Below are positions 41,131 through 49,638 of a DNA stretch of 64,000 nucleotides, piece by piece; position 1 is the first letter of the stretch; every line of letters starts with the position of its first letter. The notes under the pieces are model-generated. The model saw nothing but the letters and a program-made list of their open reading frames with translations. It searched no databases and was not told the DNA's origin. The stretch spans positions 620,001 to 684,000 of the forward strand of contig CBDFMI010000006.1 of assembly GCA_965249615.1 (NCBI GenBank), in the 5' to 3' direction. This DNA is from G963555815 sp965249615 [NCBI: bacterium] (GTDB taxonomy: Bacteria; UBA8248; JACPRG01). The position numbers were made by a program, and so were the translations under genes.

Positions 41131-41499
41131 GTGAAGAAGACGGGCATCGCGTTCATCCTGTTGGGTTTTTTTCTCCTGGGCCGTTCTTTCGCGGAGACCC
41201 CCGAGGTCGGGGTTTCAACCCCCGATTCGGTGGCGAAGGGCCGGGCGGTCTATCCTCAAAAATGTTTCTTTTGTCAGGGGGAAAAAGGAGACGGGCAGGG
41301 GCCAGCCGCAGGAATCCTCAATCCCAAGCCGCGCGACTTCACTCGTGAAGAGTTCAAATACGGCTCCTCCGCTGAAGCCATCTTCAAGACGATTGCCAAT
41401 GGGGTGCCGGGGACGCCGATGGCCCCTTTTGGGCGTCAGCTCTCCGAGGAGGAGATCTGGCAGCTCGTCCACTTCCTGAAATCGCTTCGAGCCGAGTAG
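41131..41499 (+). CDS. Exported c-type cytochrome-like protein with CXXCQ in place of CXXCH
   Basis: A 122-residue protein from the GTG at 41131. Its signal peptide (KKTGIAFILLGFFLLGRSFA) fits that start better than the longer ORF. The mature part has the class I cytochrome c layout: GRAVYPQKCFFCQGEKGDGQGPAAGIL, a distal methionine region NGVPGTPMAPFG, and the C-terminal helix LSEEEIWQLVHFLKSL. The haem motif is C45-F-F-C48-Q49, so the proximal His ligand is missing (CAG instead of CAT/CAC). It may be non-haem, use another ligand, or be a sequence error. Confidence 0.82.
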   Translation: MKKTGIAFILLGFFLLGRSFAETPEVGVSTPDSVAKGRAVYPQKCFFCQGEKGDGQGPAAGILNPKPRDFTREEFKYGSSAEAIFKTIANGVPGTPMAPFGRQLSEEEIWQLVHFLKSLRAE

Positions 41500-41659
41500 G
41501 GACGCGACCCACTGGCTTGACTTTTTAGGGCAAAAGGTGGTACCGGAAAGTATATTCTGATTTGTTCCGTTGGGGTTCATTACATCGCTTCCATCCGCGC
41601 TCGGCATCCACCCCTTATCGGGTGAAGGTGTCCTGGCGGGGGCCTCGGGAGGGTGTCCC

Positions 41660-42409
41660 ATGTCCGGCCATTCGAAGTGGGCTTCGATTCGTCACAAAAA
41701 GTCGGCGACCGATGCGAAGCGGGGGAAGGTCTTCTCCAGGCTCATCAAGGAAGTCACCGTGGCCGCGCGTCTTGGCGGGGGGGACCCTGGGGGCAACCCC
41801 CGTCTTCGGACCGCCATCGCTGCCGCCAAGGCCGCCAACATGCCCGCCGATAATGTGGAGCGCGCCATCAAGAAGGGGACAGGGGAGCTCCCCGGTGTCT
41901 CCTATGAAGAGCTGACGCTGGAAGGTTATGGCGCGGGCGGGGTCGCCATCCTCACCCAGGCCCTGACGGACAATCGAAACAGGACGGTGGCCGAGTTGCG
42001 GAAGCTCTTTACGAGGAACGGGGGTAACCTCGTCGAGGCGGGGGCCGTCTCCTGGATGTTCGAGATGAAAGGGGTCGTCTTGGTGGAGCGGGGCCGGGCC
42101 GAGGAGGAGGTCCTCATGGAGCTGGCTCTGGAAGCGGGGGCGGAAGACCTGAAGCAAGACGAAAATTTCTTTGAGATTACGGCAAGACCTGACGACTTTG
42201 AGAGTGTGAAAGAGGCCCTGACCGCGAAGGGAATCCCCCTGTCTTCGGCCGAGGTGACGCAGATCCCAAAGAACACCCTTCGGCTTGAAGGGGGCGATGC
42301 CAAGCAGGTCCTTCGCCTCATGGAGGCCCTGGAGGACCACGACGACGTCCAGCACGCCTACGCCAATTTCGACATCCCCGAATCCGTCATGCAAGAGGCA
42401 ACGGCGTGA
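41660..42409 (+). CDS. yebC: YebC/TACO1 family protein
   Basis: A 249-residue protein of the YebC/PmpR/TACO1 family, implicated in relieving ribosome stalling at polyproline and in transcription regulation. MSGHSKWASIRHKKSATDAKRGK opens it (family MaGHSKWaNIkHrK), with NMPADNVERAIKKGTGE and YEGYGPGG-like LEGYGAGGVAIL. The start at 41660 is fixed by this signature. Upstream in-frame sequence has no homology. Confidence 0.95.
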   Translation: MSGHSKWASIRHKKSATDAKRGKVFSRLIKEVTVAARLGGGDPGGNPRLRTAIAAAKAANMPADNVERAIKKGTGELPGVSYEELTLEGYGAGGVAILTQALTDNRNRTVAELRKLFTRNGGNLVEAGAVSWMFEMKGVVLVERGRAEEEVLMELALEAGAEDLKQDENFFEITARPDDFESVKEALTAKGIPLSSAEVTQIPKNTLRLEGGDAKQVLRLMEALEDHDDVQHAYANFDIPESVMQEATA

Positions 42410-42574
42410 AGGCTGAAAAGTGCCTTCGCTGCGGGTATATCTAGCTCCCCGTCCAGCTTTTCCCTCACATTCGAACCTATTCTCTGAATATTTCTGAAGA
42501 CTCAATGAGGGTTTTCTACGGCGACCTGCCGGACAACGGGGGAGGGGGAATCTGCCCTGATGCGAAGGAGTCCC

Positions 42575-43216
42575 TCAAGGCTTTTGGCCCGAAGTTTTCA
42601 GGGGGTTCTGATAGACGGCTCGATGGATCGTGTGTCCGGCCCGGGCGAGCTTCACCTCGAAATTGGAAGGGGTGTAGCCGGCCTCGGCCATAAGGTCAGA
42701 CGGGTGGGGAAGGGAGATGAAAGACGTGTTCTGGGCCAGGCACTCCTGGATGAGCTCAAAGTAGGCCCCTACGTCTGAGGCCAGATAGAGTTTTCCGCCC
42801 GGCTGAAGCGTTCTTGCCAGCTCAGTGGCGAAGAAGGGGTCGAAGATCCGCCGCTTGAGGTGGCGTTTCTTCCACCACGGGTCGGGGAAATAGGTGTGGA
42901 AGGCCTGAACGGAGTTGGAGGGGATGTGCTCTCGGATGGCGTAGGGCGCGTCGCTCTTGATGAGGCGAACGTTCGAGAGGCCCCGCTTTTCCAGCCGTTC
43001 CTTTGCAATTCGGAGGTAGCGCTGGGCCCGGTCGATCCCGAGGTAGTTCACGTCGCAAAAGCGTTCGGCGGCCTGGATGAGAAACCGGCCCTTTCCGAAG
43101 CCGATCTCGATCTCCAGCGGCCCCTCGTTTCCGAAGAGCTCTTGCCAGTGGAACTTCCCTTCAAGGCTTGGGAGGTGAAGTTCGATGTCCAGGACAACAC
43201 GCCTTGGCCCGCTCAA
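42575..43216 (-). CDS. trmB: tRNA (guanine-N7-)-methyltransferase
   Basis: A 213-residue TrmB that makes m7G46 in tRNA. LEIEIGFGKGRFLIQAA is the SAM motif, VRLIKSDAPYAIRE the adenine pocket, and VQAFHTYFPDPWWKKRHLKRRI the diagnostic FPDPWpKkrHhKRR motif. TTG start. A GC-rich inverted repeat (GGGAAGGGCCCG at 43257-43268 with its complement at 43288-43299) lies between it and the sigma-factor gene. It lacks a T-run, so I do not call it a terminator. Confidence 0.94.
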   Translation of the reverse strand: MSGPRRVVLDIELHLPSLEGKFHWQELFGNEGPLEIEIGFGKGRFLIQAAERFCDVNYLGIDRAQRYLRIAKERLEKRGLSNVRLIKSDAPYAIREHIPSNSVQAFHTYFPDPWWKKRHLKRRIFDPFFATELARTLQPGGKLYLASDVGAYFELIQECLAQNTSFISLPHPSDLMAEAGYTPSNFEVKLARAGHTIHRAVYQNPLKTSGQKP

Positions 43217-43321
43217 GGGTGCACACCCTCTAGCGTTATCTGGATGGAGGGAAGAAGGGAAGGGCCCGGGCCCCAGCAGTGCTTACTCGGGCCCTTCCCG
43301 GTGTTCACAAAGGGGAAAACC

Positions 43322-44170
43322 TCAGTTGAGGACGTTACGAAGGTCGACCAACCGCCCCTGGCCCTTCAGGCGGCGAATCGCCTGTTTCTCCAGTTGGCGG
43401 ATGCGCTCCCGGGAGAGACTCATCTTATCACCGATCTCCTGAAGCGTCATGGGGTCCCCGGAGAAGCCGTATCGCATCTTGAGGATCTCGGCCTCGCGCT
43501 TGGGCAGTCGAGAGAGCGCCAACTCCATCTGCTGTGAGACGGCCGTCCGGTTCAGACGGTCTTCAGCAGGATTTTCCTGACTGTCCGTGAGGCGCTCGAG
43601 GTGACTCAGGCCTTCCTCTGCTCCCAGAGGGCTGTCCAGGGAGAAAGGCTCTCGGGCGGCCCTCAGGAGGGCTACCTCCTCGGGCATTTCATCGAGTGCC
43701 TCGGCCACAGCCCGAATGCTGGTCTGGCCGCCAGTGCTCTGCTCGAGCTGGCGGATCTTCTCCCGGACCTTGAGGCGCTTTTGGGCCTGCTTGACCGAGA
43801 GGTGGACGGCCCCCCCTTGAGAGGCCAGGGCGTGGACGATGGCCTGCCGAATCCACCACACGGCATACGTGATGAATCGAACCCCCCGCTTAGGGTCAAA
43901 ACGACGAGCCGCCTCGATGAGACCGATGTTGCCCTCGTGGATGAGGTCGGAGAGCGGCACCCCGCAGCCCTTGTACCGGTTGGACACGCTCACCACGTAG
44001 CGGAGGTTGCACCGGATAAACTGCTCCCAGGATTTGTGATCCCCGCGCCGTGCCCTTCGGATGACCTTAAGCTCCTCCTCGCGGCTGAGGACCGGGAGGT
44101 CCCGGACCGCCGAGAGATAAGCGCTCAAGGCATCGGAAGATACGGTGTGAACCTGAGCAGTGTCCGCCAT
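43322..44170 (-). CDS. RNA polymerase sigma factor, sigma70 family group 2/3
   Basis: A 282-residue sigma factor. Region 1.2 is DALSAYLSAVRDLPVLSREEE; region 2 has NLRYVVSVSNRYKGCGVPLSDLIHEGNIGLIEAARRFDPKRG then FITYAVWWIRQAI (core and -10 contacts); region 3 has VREKIRQLE; region 4.2 has MTLQEIGDKMSLSRERIRQLEKQAIRRLK (-35 contact). No region 1.1 or non-conserved region is present, so it is an alternative factor (RpoS/RpoH-like), not the main RpoD. The ATG at 44170 with AGAGG upstream is preferred over an in-frame ATG at 44311, whose extra residues are not sigma-like. Confidence 0.9.
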   Translation of the reverse strand: MADTAQVHTVSSDALSAYLSAVRDLPVLSREEELKVIRRARRGDHKSWEQFIRCNLRYVVSVSNRYKGCGVPLSDLIHEGNIGLIEAARRFDPKRGVRFITYAVWWIRQAIVHALASQGGAVHLSVKQAQKRLKVREKIRQLEQSTGGQTSIRAVAEALDEMPEEVALLRAAREPFSLDSPLGAEEGLSHLERLTDSQENPAEDRLNRTAVSQQMELALSRLPKREAEILKMRYGFSGDPMTLQEIGDKMSLSRERIRQLEKQAIRRLKGQGRLVDLRNVLN

Positions 44171-44234
44171 ATTTACCTCTTCTGCTCGGCACGCCTCCGC
44201 TTTTCCTGGCTGACGTGCCCTAAAAAAACGCCAA

Positions 44235-44275
44235 AACAAAAAGCAGGGCTCAATCTCTCCGATTGACACCCTGCT
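44235..44275 (-). terminator. Terminator-like hairpin in the sigma-factor leader
   Basis: On the minus strand AGCAGGG...TCAATC pairs with GATTGA...CCCTGCT (13 pairs, small bulges, 5-base loop), followed by TTTTTGTTTT. It lies about 80 bases downstream of the strong promoter and 65 bases before the start codon, so it looks like an attenuator rather than an end-of-operon terminator. Confidence 0.7.
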
Positions 44276-44360
44276 CACCATCCGGTCAAGGGTCTTGTGG
44301 CCCTTTTCCATTCCCCGGGTGGGGCGCGTTGGGGTCTATCCCCCCCTGCTAACCTTTTTG

Positions 44361-44389
44361 AAGATAACCCCTTTTCACTCTCGTGTCAA
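44361..44389 (-). promoter_or_regulatory. sigma70 promoter of the sigma-factor gene
   Basis: Minus-strand consensus TTGACA (44389-44384), exact 17-base spacer and TATCTT (44366-44361). The leader to the chosen start is about 185 bases. Confidence 0.8.
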
Positions 44390-44563
44390 CACCCTTTCTG
44401 AGAATTTTAGGATGGCTACTTTCTCCGGATACAAGCTCCTAGGGCTAGTCACCTAGTCCATCGGCGCCACCCGCCACTTGTAACATATTGATAATATGTA
44501 TTTTATACGAAGCGCAGGAGTGTTGCCCGTGGTCCCAGCCCTCTGAAAATCTTTAGCGTTCCC

Positions 44564-45682
44564 TCAGCCCTTGCCCCAAAGATCCCTGAGGGCGCTAAGA
44601 ACCCGTTCGTTCTCCTCTCTGCTCCCCACCGAGATCCGGACCGTCTCAGGGATCCCAAAGCCAGAGCCCGCCCGGGCGATGATCCCCCGGTCCAGAAACC
44701 CCTCAAAGACCGATGGGGCCTTCTCTCCCAGGATGAGCAGGATGAAGTTCGCCTGAGACGGGACGAAAAGAATTTTAAGGGCTGAAAGCTCCCCCTCCAG
44801 GAAACGGCGCTCCTCGATGATGAAGGAGCGGCTTTTGCGGTAGTGATCCTCATCCTTCAGGGCAGCCAGCGCCGCTGCCTGGGCCACCTGGTTTACATTG
44901 AAAAACTCTTTTGCCCGCAGCATGTAGGACACCATCGGCGGAGGGGCCAGGAGGTATCCCACCCGAATCCCCGCGAGGCCATAGACCTTTGAGAAGGTCC
45001 TGAGGATGACAAGATGAGGTGTCTTGCCTTTGGCCAGAGGGTCTAGTGTGTCAGGGTAATCTTTGTCCTCCTCGACAAAATCCCAGTAGGCCTCGTCCGA
45101 GAACAGGATGACCCTTTCGGGAAGGGCCTGGAGGATCCGCTCAAAGGAGGCCGGTGATAGAAGGGTCCCGCTGGGGTTGTGAGGATTACAGAGGTAGACG
45201 AGCTTTGTCCTCTTCGAGACCTTCTTCAACATATTCTCTGGGTCAATCGCGTAATCCTTGAGAGGACTCAGGATGAGTTTCGCCCCCATCACGCGGGCGG
45301 TGACGACATAGGTCCCGAAAGAAGGCCAGGGGATGAGGACCTCGTCCCCTTCGTTCAGGAAAGTCCTCGCGAGGATCGAGATCGCATCGTCTCCCCCGTT
45401 TCCGACAAGGACGTGCTCCGAAGAGAGACCGAAACGTTCTCCGATGGCCCCCCGGAGTTCGAGGCTCAGGGGGTCAGGGTACCGGTTGGGCTCAAGGAGG
45501 GCCTGTTTTGCTGCTTCCACGGCTCGGGGGGAGGGAGCAAGGGGATTTTCGTTGGCCCCTATGCGTACCACCTCCTGGTGCGAGCGCTCGGCCACCTCCC
45601 TGGGGTCCGCAAGGGGGGCGACGGCGGGGAGGTCGGCGATGCCTTCTCGAAGGAGACGGCGGATCGGGCCCTCTTGGGTCAT
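44564..45682 (-). CDS. hisC: Histidinol-phosphate aminotransferase
   Basis: A 372-residue fold-type I PLP aminotransferase. IGANENPLAPSPRAVEA and NRYPDPLSLELRGAIGERFGL are HisC signatures. LVGNGGDDAISI binds the cofactor phosphate, YLCNPHNPSGTLL and FSDEAYWDF hold the PLP Asn, Asp and Tyr, and ILRTFSKVYGLAGIRVGYL contains the PLP lysine. It converts imidazole-acetol phosphate to histidinol phosphate. hisZ lies far off at 61 kb, so histidine genes are scattered here. Confidence 0.93.
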   Translation of the reverse strand: MTQEGPIRRLLREGIADLPAVAPLADPREVAERSHQEVVRIGANENPLAPSPRAVEAAKQALLEPNRYPDPLSLELRGAIGERFGLSSEHVLVGNGGDDAISILARTFLNEGDEVLIPWPSFGTYVVTARVMGAKLILSPLKDYAIDPENMLKKVSKRTKLVYLCNPHNPSGTLLSPASFERILQALPERVILFSDEAYWDFVEEDKDYPDTLDPLAKGKTPHLVILRTFSKVYGLAGIRVGYLLAPPPMVSYMLRAKEFFNVNQVAQAAALAALKDEDHYRKSRSFIIEERRFLEGELSALKILFVPSQANFILLILGEKAPSVFEGFLDRGIIARAGSGFGIPETVRISVGSREENERVLSALRDLWGKG

Positions 45683-46152
45683 GGAACGTCCTCCGGCGAC
45701 ATGGGGCCAGGAGCGTCAGTTCGGGCGGCCGCGACCACTTCCTCGAGGGCGACAAATTCCTATGTTCGAGAATCCCCCGAGGTCTGGGCCAAGGGGACAT
45801 GATAGCCGAGGCCCCTCTTGTCGGCCAGTTTCTTCTCGCTGACGTTCTGGGCGATGAAGCCCGACGCCCACTTAGGAAAGAAGCGATTGGCTAGATGCCA
45901 ATCGCCAGCGTCTTAGAATGCTACAGACTCCAACCCCCCCTCCTCAGCCCAACTCAGGCCAAAAAGGAGGAGTTCCAGCATCTCCTTGATCATCTGTCAA
46001 ATAGCTTGATTTTTAACCTCCTTTCGTTAAGCTGATTCAGGCTGGTCGGCGACTTAAAATCAGGAAGATATAAAAATACATAAAACAAAAAGTCGTATAA
46101 AATCAATAAGTTCCATATTATCTTGAATGGACCCGAGATGGGGAGGCCGCAA
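45683..46152. other. Intergenic region ending in an AT-rich stretch before the acquired island
   Basis: No convincing gene in 470 bases. The first 300 have native-like GC content. From about 46000 to 46125 the sequence turns abruptly AT-rich (runs such as AAAATACATAAAACAAAAAG). This marks the left edge of the compositionally different segment. No integrase, inverted repeats or target duplication were recognised. Confidence 0.6.
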
Positions 46153-47550
46153 ATGACCGACGAGCCGCTCTATTATCTCGAGATCGCAGAGGCGGCCGCG
46201 CGCATTGAAAAGAAGACGCTTTCGCCTATCGAACTGACCCGCGCGGTGCTTGATCGAATCGACGAGAAGGATGGTGAGGTCAAGGCCTTCGTGACGTTAT
46301 TGCGGGATCAGGCCCTTTCGGATGCGGAGGCCGCCGAAAAGCGGGTGCAGGCTGGAGAATACCGGGGGCCGCTCGACGGAATCCCGATAGCCATCAAGGA
46401 TATCTACAATACGGCCGGCGTGCGCACGACCTCATGCTCCAAGGTGCGCGAAAACTTTGTGCCCGACCAGGATGCCACAACAGTGGCTAAGCTCCGCGCG
46501 GCGGGCGCGGTCATCCTCGGGAAGGTCGCAACCTACGAATTCGCCGTCGGCTTCGATGCGCCGCCGACCGGCAATCCGTGGAACACCGACCACACCCCAT
46601 CGGGTTCAAGCGGCGGATCCTGTGCGGCGCTCGCGGCCGGTTTCTGCCTCGGTGCGACCGGCAGCGATACGGGCGGATCGATCCGCGCGCCGGCGGCGGC
46701 TTGTGGTGTGTCTGGCATCAAGCCAACCTATGGTCGCGCGAGCAAGCATGGGGTGACCGTGTTGAGCTGGAGTCTGGATCACACCGGGCCTTTGACGCGA
46801 TCGGCACGGGACCTTGCCTTGATGCTCAACGTCATGGCTGGCCACGATCCGCTTGATCAGACAACGATCGACGTGCCTGTACCGGACTATTCGGCGGCAT
46901 TGAATGGGGACATCGCTGGCGTCAGGGTTGGCGTGCCACAAAATTACTTCTTCGAGCAAGTAAATCCGGCCGTTGAGGAAATTGTGCGCGCCGCTATTAG
47001 CCAGCTTGAATCGCAGGGCGCCCAGCTGCTGGACGTGACTATTGGAAATCTCGATAACCTTGTGGAGAGTTTTCTAAGTCTCGTGCAATCCGAGGCGGCA
47101 GCCTACCATCTGGAGACGTTCAAGACGCACGCAGGCGCATACAACGATGATGTACGCCTCTACCTCGAACAAGGGCAGCTCATTCTTGCAACAACCTATG
47201 TCAATGCCCTGCGGTCAAGGGCAGTGATTCGCGACAGCTTCCGGGAGGCATTTGCCGATATTGATGTCATGGTGACGCCAGGGTTGCCCGTAACGGCGCC
47301 GCGCAAGGACCAGGAGACCTATTCCTGGCCGGAGGGGGAGGAGCCGGTCTTCCGCGCCCATGCACGGCTCAATTGCCCCTTTAATCTGTCGGGACTGCCG
47401 GGCGCCACTGTTCCCTGCGGTTTCGCGCCTGACGGACTTCCGGTGGGTATACAGATCGTAGGCAAGCCGTTCGAGGAAGGCATGGTCCTGCGCGTAGCTG
47501 ACGCCTATCAGCAAGCAACGGACTGGCACAGGAGGCGGCCATCTCTCTGA
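46153..47550 (+). CDS. Amidase signature family amidase
   Basis: A 465-residue amidase of the Ser-cisSer-Lys family. The catalytic Lys82 is in DGIPIAIKDIYNTAGV, the cis-Ser in PSGSSGGSCAAL (151-156) and the nucleophile Ser176 in GSDTGGSIRAPA. It hydrolyses amides to acids. Paired with the nitrilase next door it could finish nitrile breakdown, or act on an unrelated amide. The ATG at 46153 has GGGAGG 6-7 bases upstream. Codon use (frequent GCG, CGC, few GGG/CCC runs) is unlike the flanking genes and resembles Alphaproteobacteria, suggesting transfer. GatA is unlikely without gatB/gatC. Confidence 0.88.
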   Translation: MTDEPLYYLEIAEAAARIEKKTLSPIELTRAVLDRIDEKDGEVKAFVTLLRDQALSDAEAAEKRVQAGEYRGPLDGIPIAIKDIYNTAGVRTTSCSKVRENFVPDQDATTVAKLRAAGAVILGKVATYEFAVGFDAPPTGNPWNTDHTPSGSSGGSCAALAAGFCLGATGSDTGGSIRAPAAACGVSGIKPTYGRASKHGVTVLSWSLDHTGPLTRSARDLALMLNVMAGHDPLDQTTIDVPVPDYSAALNGDIAGVRVGVPQNYFFEQVNPAVEEIVRAAISQLESQGAQLLDVTIGNLDNLVESFLSLVQSEAAAYHLETFKTHAGAYNDDVRLYLEQGQLILATTYVNALRSRAVIRDSFREAFADIDVMVTPGLPVTAPRKDQETYSWPEGEEPVFRAHARLNCPFNLSGLPGATVPCGFAPDGLPVGIQIVGKPFEEGMVLRVADAYQQATDWHRRRPSL

Positions 47551-47648
47551 TCGCTCGGCTTATGGGCCCGGGCTCTTATCGGCGTCCGGCCCCGGTGGCG
47601 CCGCGGGCCGGAGCGAATTAATCGGACAGGACTCCAGAGGAGGCCGCG

Positions 47649-48710
47649 ATGGATATGGAACAGCGGATCAAGGTCTGCGCCGCGCATGTGGCGCCCGTGT
47701 TTCTCGACGCGGTCGCCACGGTCGCCAAGGCCTGTAAACTTATCGGTGAGGCTGCGGCAAATGGTGCCCGCCTGATCGCCTTTCCCGAATCCTATGTGCC
47801 GGGCTTTCCCGTATGGGCCGCACTGCGCGCGCCGATCCATAATCATGAATACTTCAAGGCGATAGCCCGGCAATCCATTGAGGTGCCGGGCCCGCTTACG
47901 GACCAGCTCTGCAATGCCGCCAGGCGACACCAGGTCTTCGTGTCCATCGGGATTAGCGAGAGCACACGCGCAAGTGTCGGCTGCCTGTGGAATTCCAACC
48001 TGCTGATCGGCGAGGACGGGTCGATCCTGAACCATCACCGTAAAATTGTCCCGACGTTCTACGAAAAGCTCGTCTGGGCCAACGGAGATGGGGCAGGCCT
48101 TTGGGTCGTGGAGACGGCGATCGGGCGGCTCGGCATGCTGATCTGCGGCGAGAACACCAATCCGCTGGCGCGCTACGCGCTCATGGCGCAAGGCGAGCAA
48201 ATCCACGTCTCGTCCTATCCGCCGGTCTGGCCGACCCGCGATCCGTCCGAGGGCGGCAACTATGATTTTGCCGCCGCGATTCGTATTCGGGCCGGTGCCC
48301 ATTCCTTCGAAGGCAAATTGTTCAATGTCGTCGCCTCCACTTTTCTGGATGCGGGAACGCTGCGAGCGCTGGAACCGGCGGGAGCTGATGCCCTACGAAT
48401 TCTACGCGAGACGCCGCGGGGAATATCGGTCGTTATCGGGCCGTCTGGACTACCGGTCAGCGATACGCTGTGCGATGACGAGGGTCTCTTGTACCACGAC
48501 GTCGATCTTGGAGATTGTGTGGAGCCGAAGCAGTTCCACGATGTCGCCGGTTCTTATAACCGGTTTGACATCTTCAAGCTGACGGTCAACCCCTCGGCCA
48601 ACATGCCGTTGAGCTACGACGACACGGCAAGCACCCGCCCGGTCTCCTTCGATCCGCCGCTGGAGGAGGAAGCGACGGCGGGCCGTGTCGATAATCCGAT
48701 CGGGTCCTAA
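47649..48710 (+). CDS. Aliphatic nitrilase-type carbon-nitrogen hydrolase
   Basis: A 353-residue nitrilase. The triad is E47 (AFPESYVPGFP), K132 (NHHRKIVPTFYEK) and C166 (MLICGENTNPLARYAL), with HVSSYPPVWP after it as in true nitrilases that turn nitriles into acids plus ammonia. The C-terminal tail (about 290-353) is extended as in spiral-forming nitrilases. The ribosome site GAGGAGGCCGCG is nearly the same as the amidase's (GGGAGGCCGCAA), so both probably came together. It starts 98 bases after the amidase. Confidence 0.9.
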   Translation: MDMEQRIKVCAAHVAPVFLDAVATVAKACKLIGEAAANGARLIAFPESYVPGFPVWAALRAPIHNHEYFKAIARQSIEVPGPLTDQLCNAARRHQVFVSIGISESTRASVGCLWNSNLLIGEDGSILNHHRKIVPTFYEKLVWANGDGAGLWVVETAIGRLGMLICGENTNPLARYALMAQGEQIHVSSYPPVWPTRDPSEGGNYDFAAAIRIRAGAHSFEGKLFNVVASTFLDAGTLRALEPAGADALRILRETPRGISVVIGPSGLPVSDTLCDDEGLLYHDVDLGDCVEPKQFHDVAGSYNRFDIFKLTVNPSANMPLSYDDTASTRPVSFDPPLEEEATAGRVDNPIGS

Positions 48711-48770
48711 GCGTAAAAGAGGCGCCGTCAAGTTTTAGTTTAAGTTCTATAACCCAGGGAGGAAGGGGAA

Positions 48771-49610
48771 ATGGAAGAGACATGGGTGCCCGTACCGACC
48801 GAAGAGGACGTCAGGAAATCCGAGGAAGGCAAGTCGAACTTTATCGGACCTGAAGGCCAGCAACCTCCGGATACGCTTGAAATGCCGGGCGGAGGAAAAA
48901 GTCCTCAGAAAACCTGGGCCTCTTTCACTTATGTCCCCGCACCGCCGATAATCGATATGCGGAGCTGGAGGTTTGAAACGTACGGACTCGTAAATGAACC
49001 TCTAAGCCTTACTTACGACGAGTTCAAGAAACTCCCGACGATGACTAGCACTGAAAATCACACCTGCATTGATCAGGTCTATGCGCCGGGTCATGAGTTT
49101 GGAGGCGTTGATTTCAAGACGATTGTAGAGCTCACGAAACCTGACTCCGACTGCAAATGGATCCTGTACGAATGCAACGGCGGATACACGATAAGTCATT
49201 CGATCCTCCGAAGCATGATGTTGGTGTACACGCGGCATGGAGAGCCACTCGACCCAGCCCATGGATACCCCCTGAGAGCCTGGATTCCCGCAGAGTGGGG
49301 ATTCAAGAATCCGAAATGGGTAACGAGGATCAAGTTCTGCGAAGAGCGGGAGCCGGATTTTTGGATGGCGTGGATGAAGCAGAAGGGTATCGACTTAGAG
49401 GTTCTGGCGGGTGGCTACGATACGAATGTCTCATCCGGTGTTGATTTTGACACAATCGAGAAGTTCAACAACTTCATGTACCTAAATTGGCAGAAAGAGA
49501 TGCGCCAGAATGTTTTGGGGCCCAGAGGAAAGGGGCAATCGATGCACCGTGCGCCAATCATAATCGGCGACGATACCTGGAACGGCGAAAACTTCAAGTA
49601 CGCGATGTGA
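48771..49610 (+). CDS. Molybdopterin-dependent oxidoreductase, sulfite-oxidase fold
   Basis: A 279-residue protein with the oxidoreductase molybdopterin-binding fold. RSWRFETYGLVNEPLSLTYDEFKKLP begins the domain, ENHTCIDQVY carries the conserved Mo-ligand Cys (C99), HEFGGVDFKTIVELT corresponds to the W.GV.l..ll region, and AHGYPLRAWIPAEWGFKNPKWVTRIKF to the P.R...P...G...KW...I motif. No signal peptide is visible, so it is probably cytoplasmic. A C-terminal tail (about 215-279) is not family standard. The GC content is visibly lower than its neighbours. The Rieske gene 28 bases on is its likely electron partner. Substrate unknown. Confidence 0.8.
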   Translation: MEETWVPVPTEEDVRKSEEGKSNFIGPEGQQPPDTLEMPGGGKSPQKTWASFTYVPAPPIIDMRSWRFETYGLVNEPLSLTYDEFKKLPTMTSTENHTCIDQVYAPGHEFGGVDFKTIVELTKPDSDCKWILYECNGGYTISHSILRSMMLVYTRHGEPLDPAHGYPLRAWIPAEWGFKNPKWVTRIKFCEEREPDFWMAWMKQKGIDLEVLAGGYDTNVSSGVDFDTIEKFNNFMYLNWQKEMRQNVLGPRGKGQSMHRAPIIIGDDTWNGENFKYAM

Positions 49611-49638
49611 TGACCAACTGTCCAGGGAGGGACTCACG

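Noticed and set aside
43257-43299. 12-bp GC inverted repeat between trmB and the sigma factor as a terminator
   Set aside because: No T-run follows on either strand. It may be a processing or Rho-related structure, but that cannot be supported.
46153-47550. Amidase as GatA of the Glu/Asp-tRNA amidotransferase
   Set aside because: No gatB or gatC adjoins it, codon use is foreign, and it sits with a nitrilase, so a catabolic amidase is likelier.
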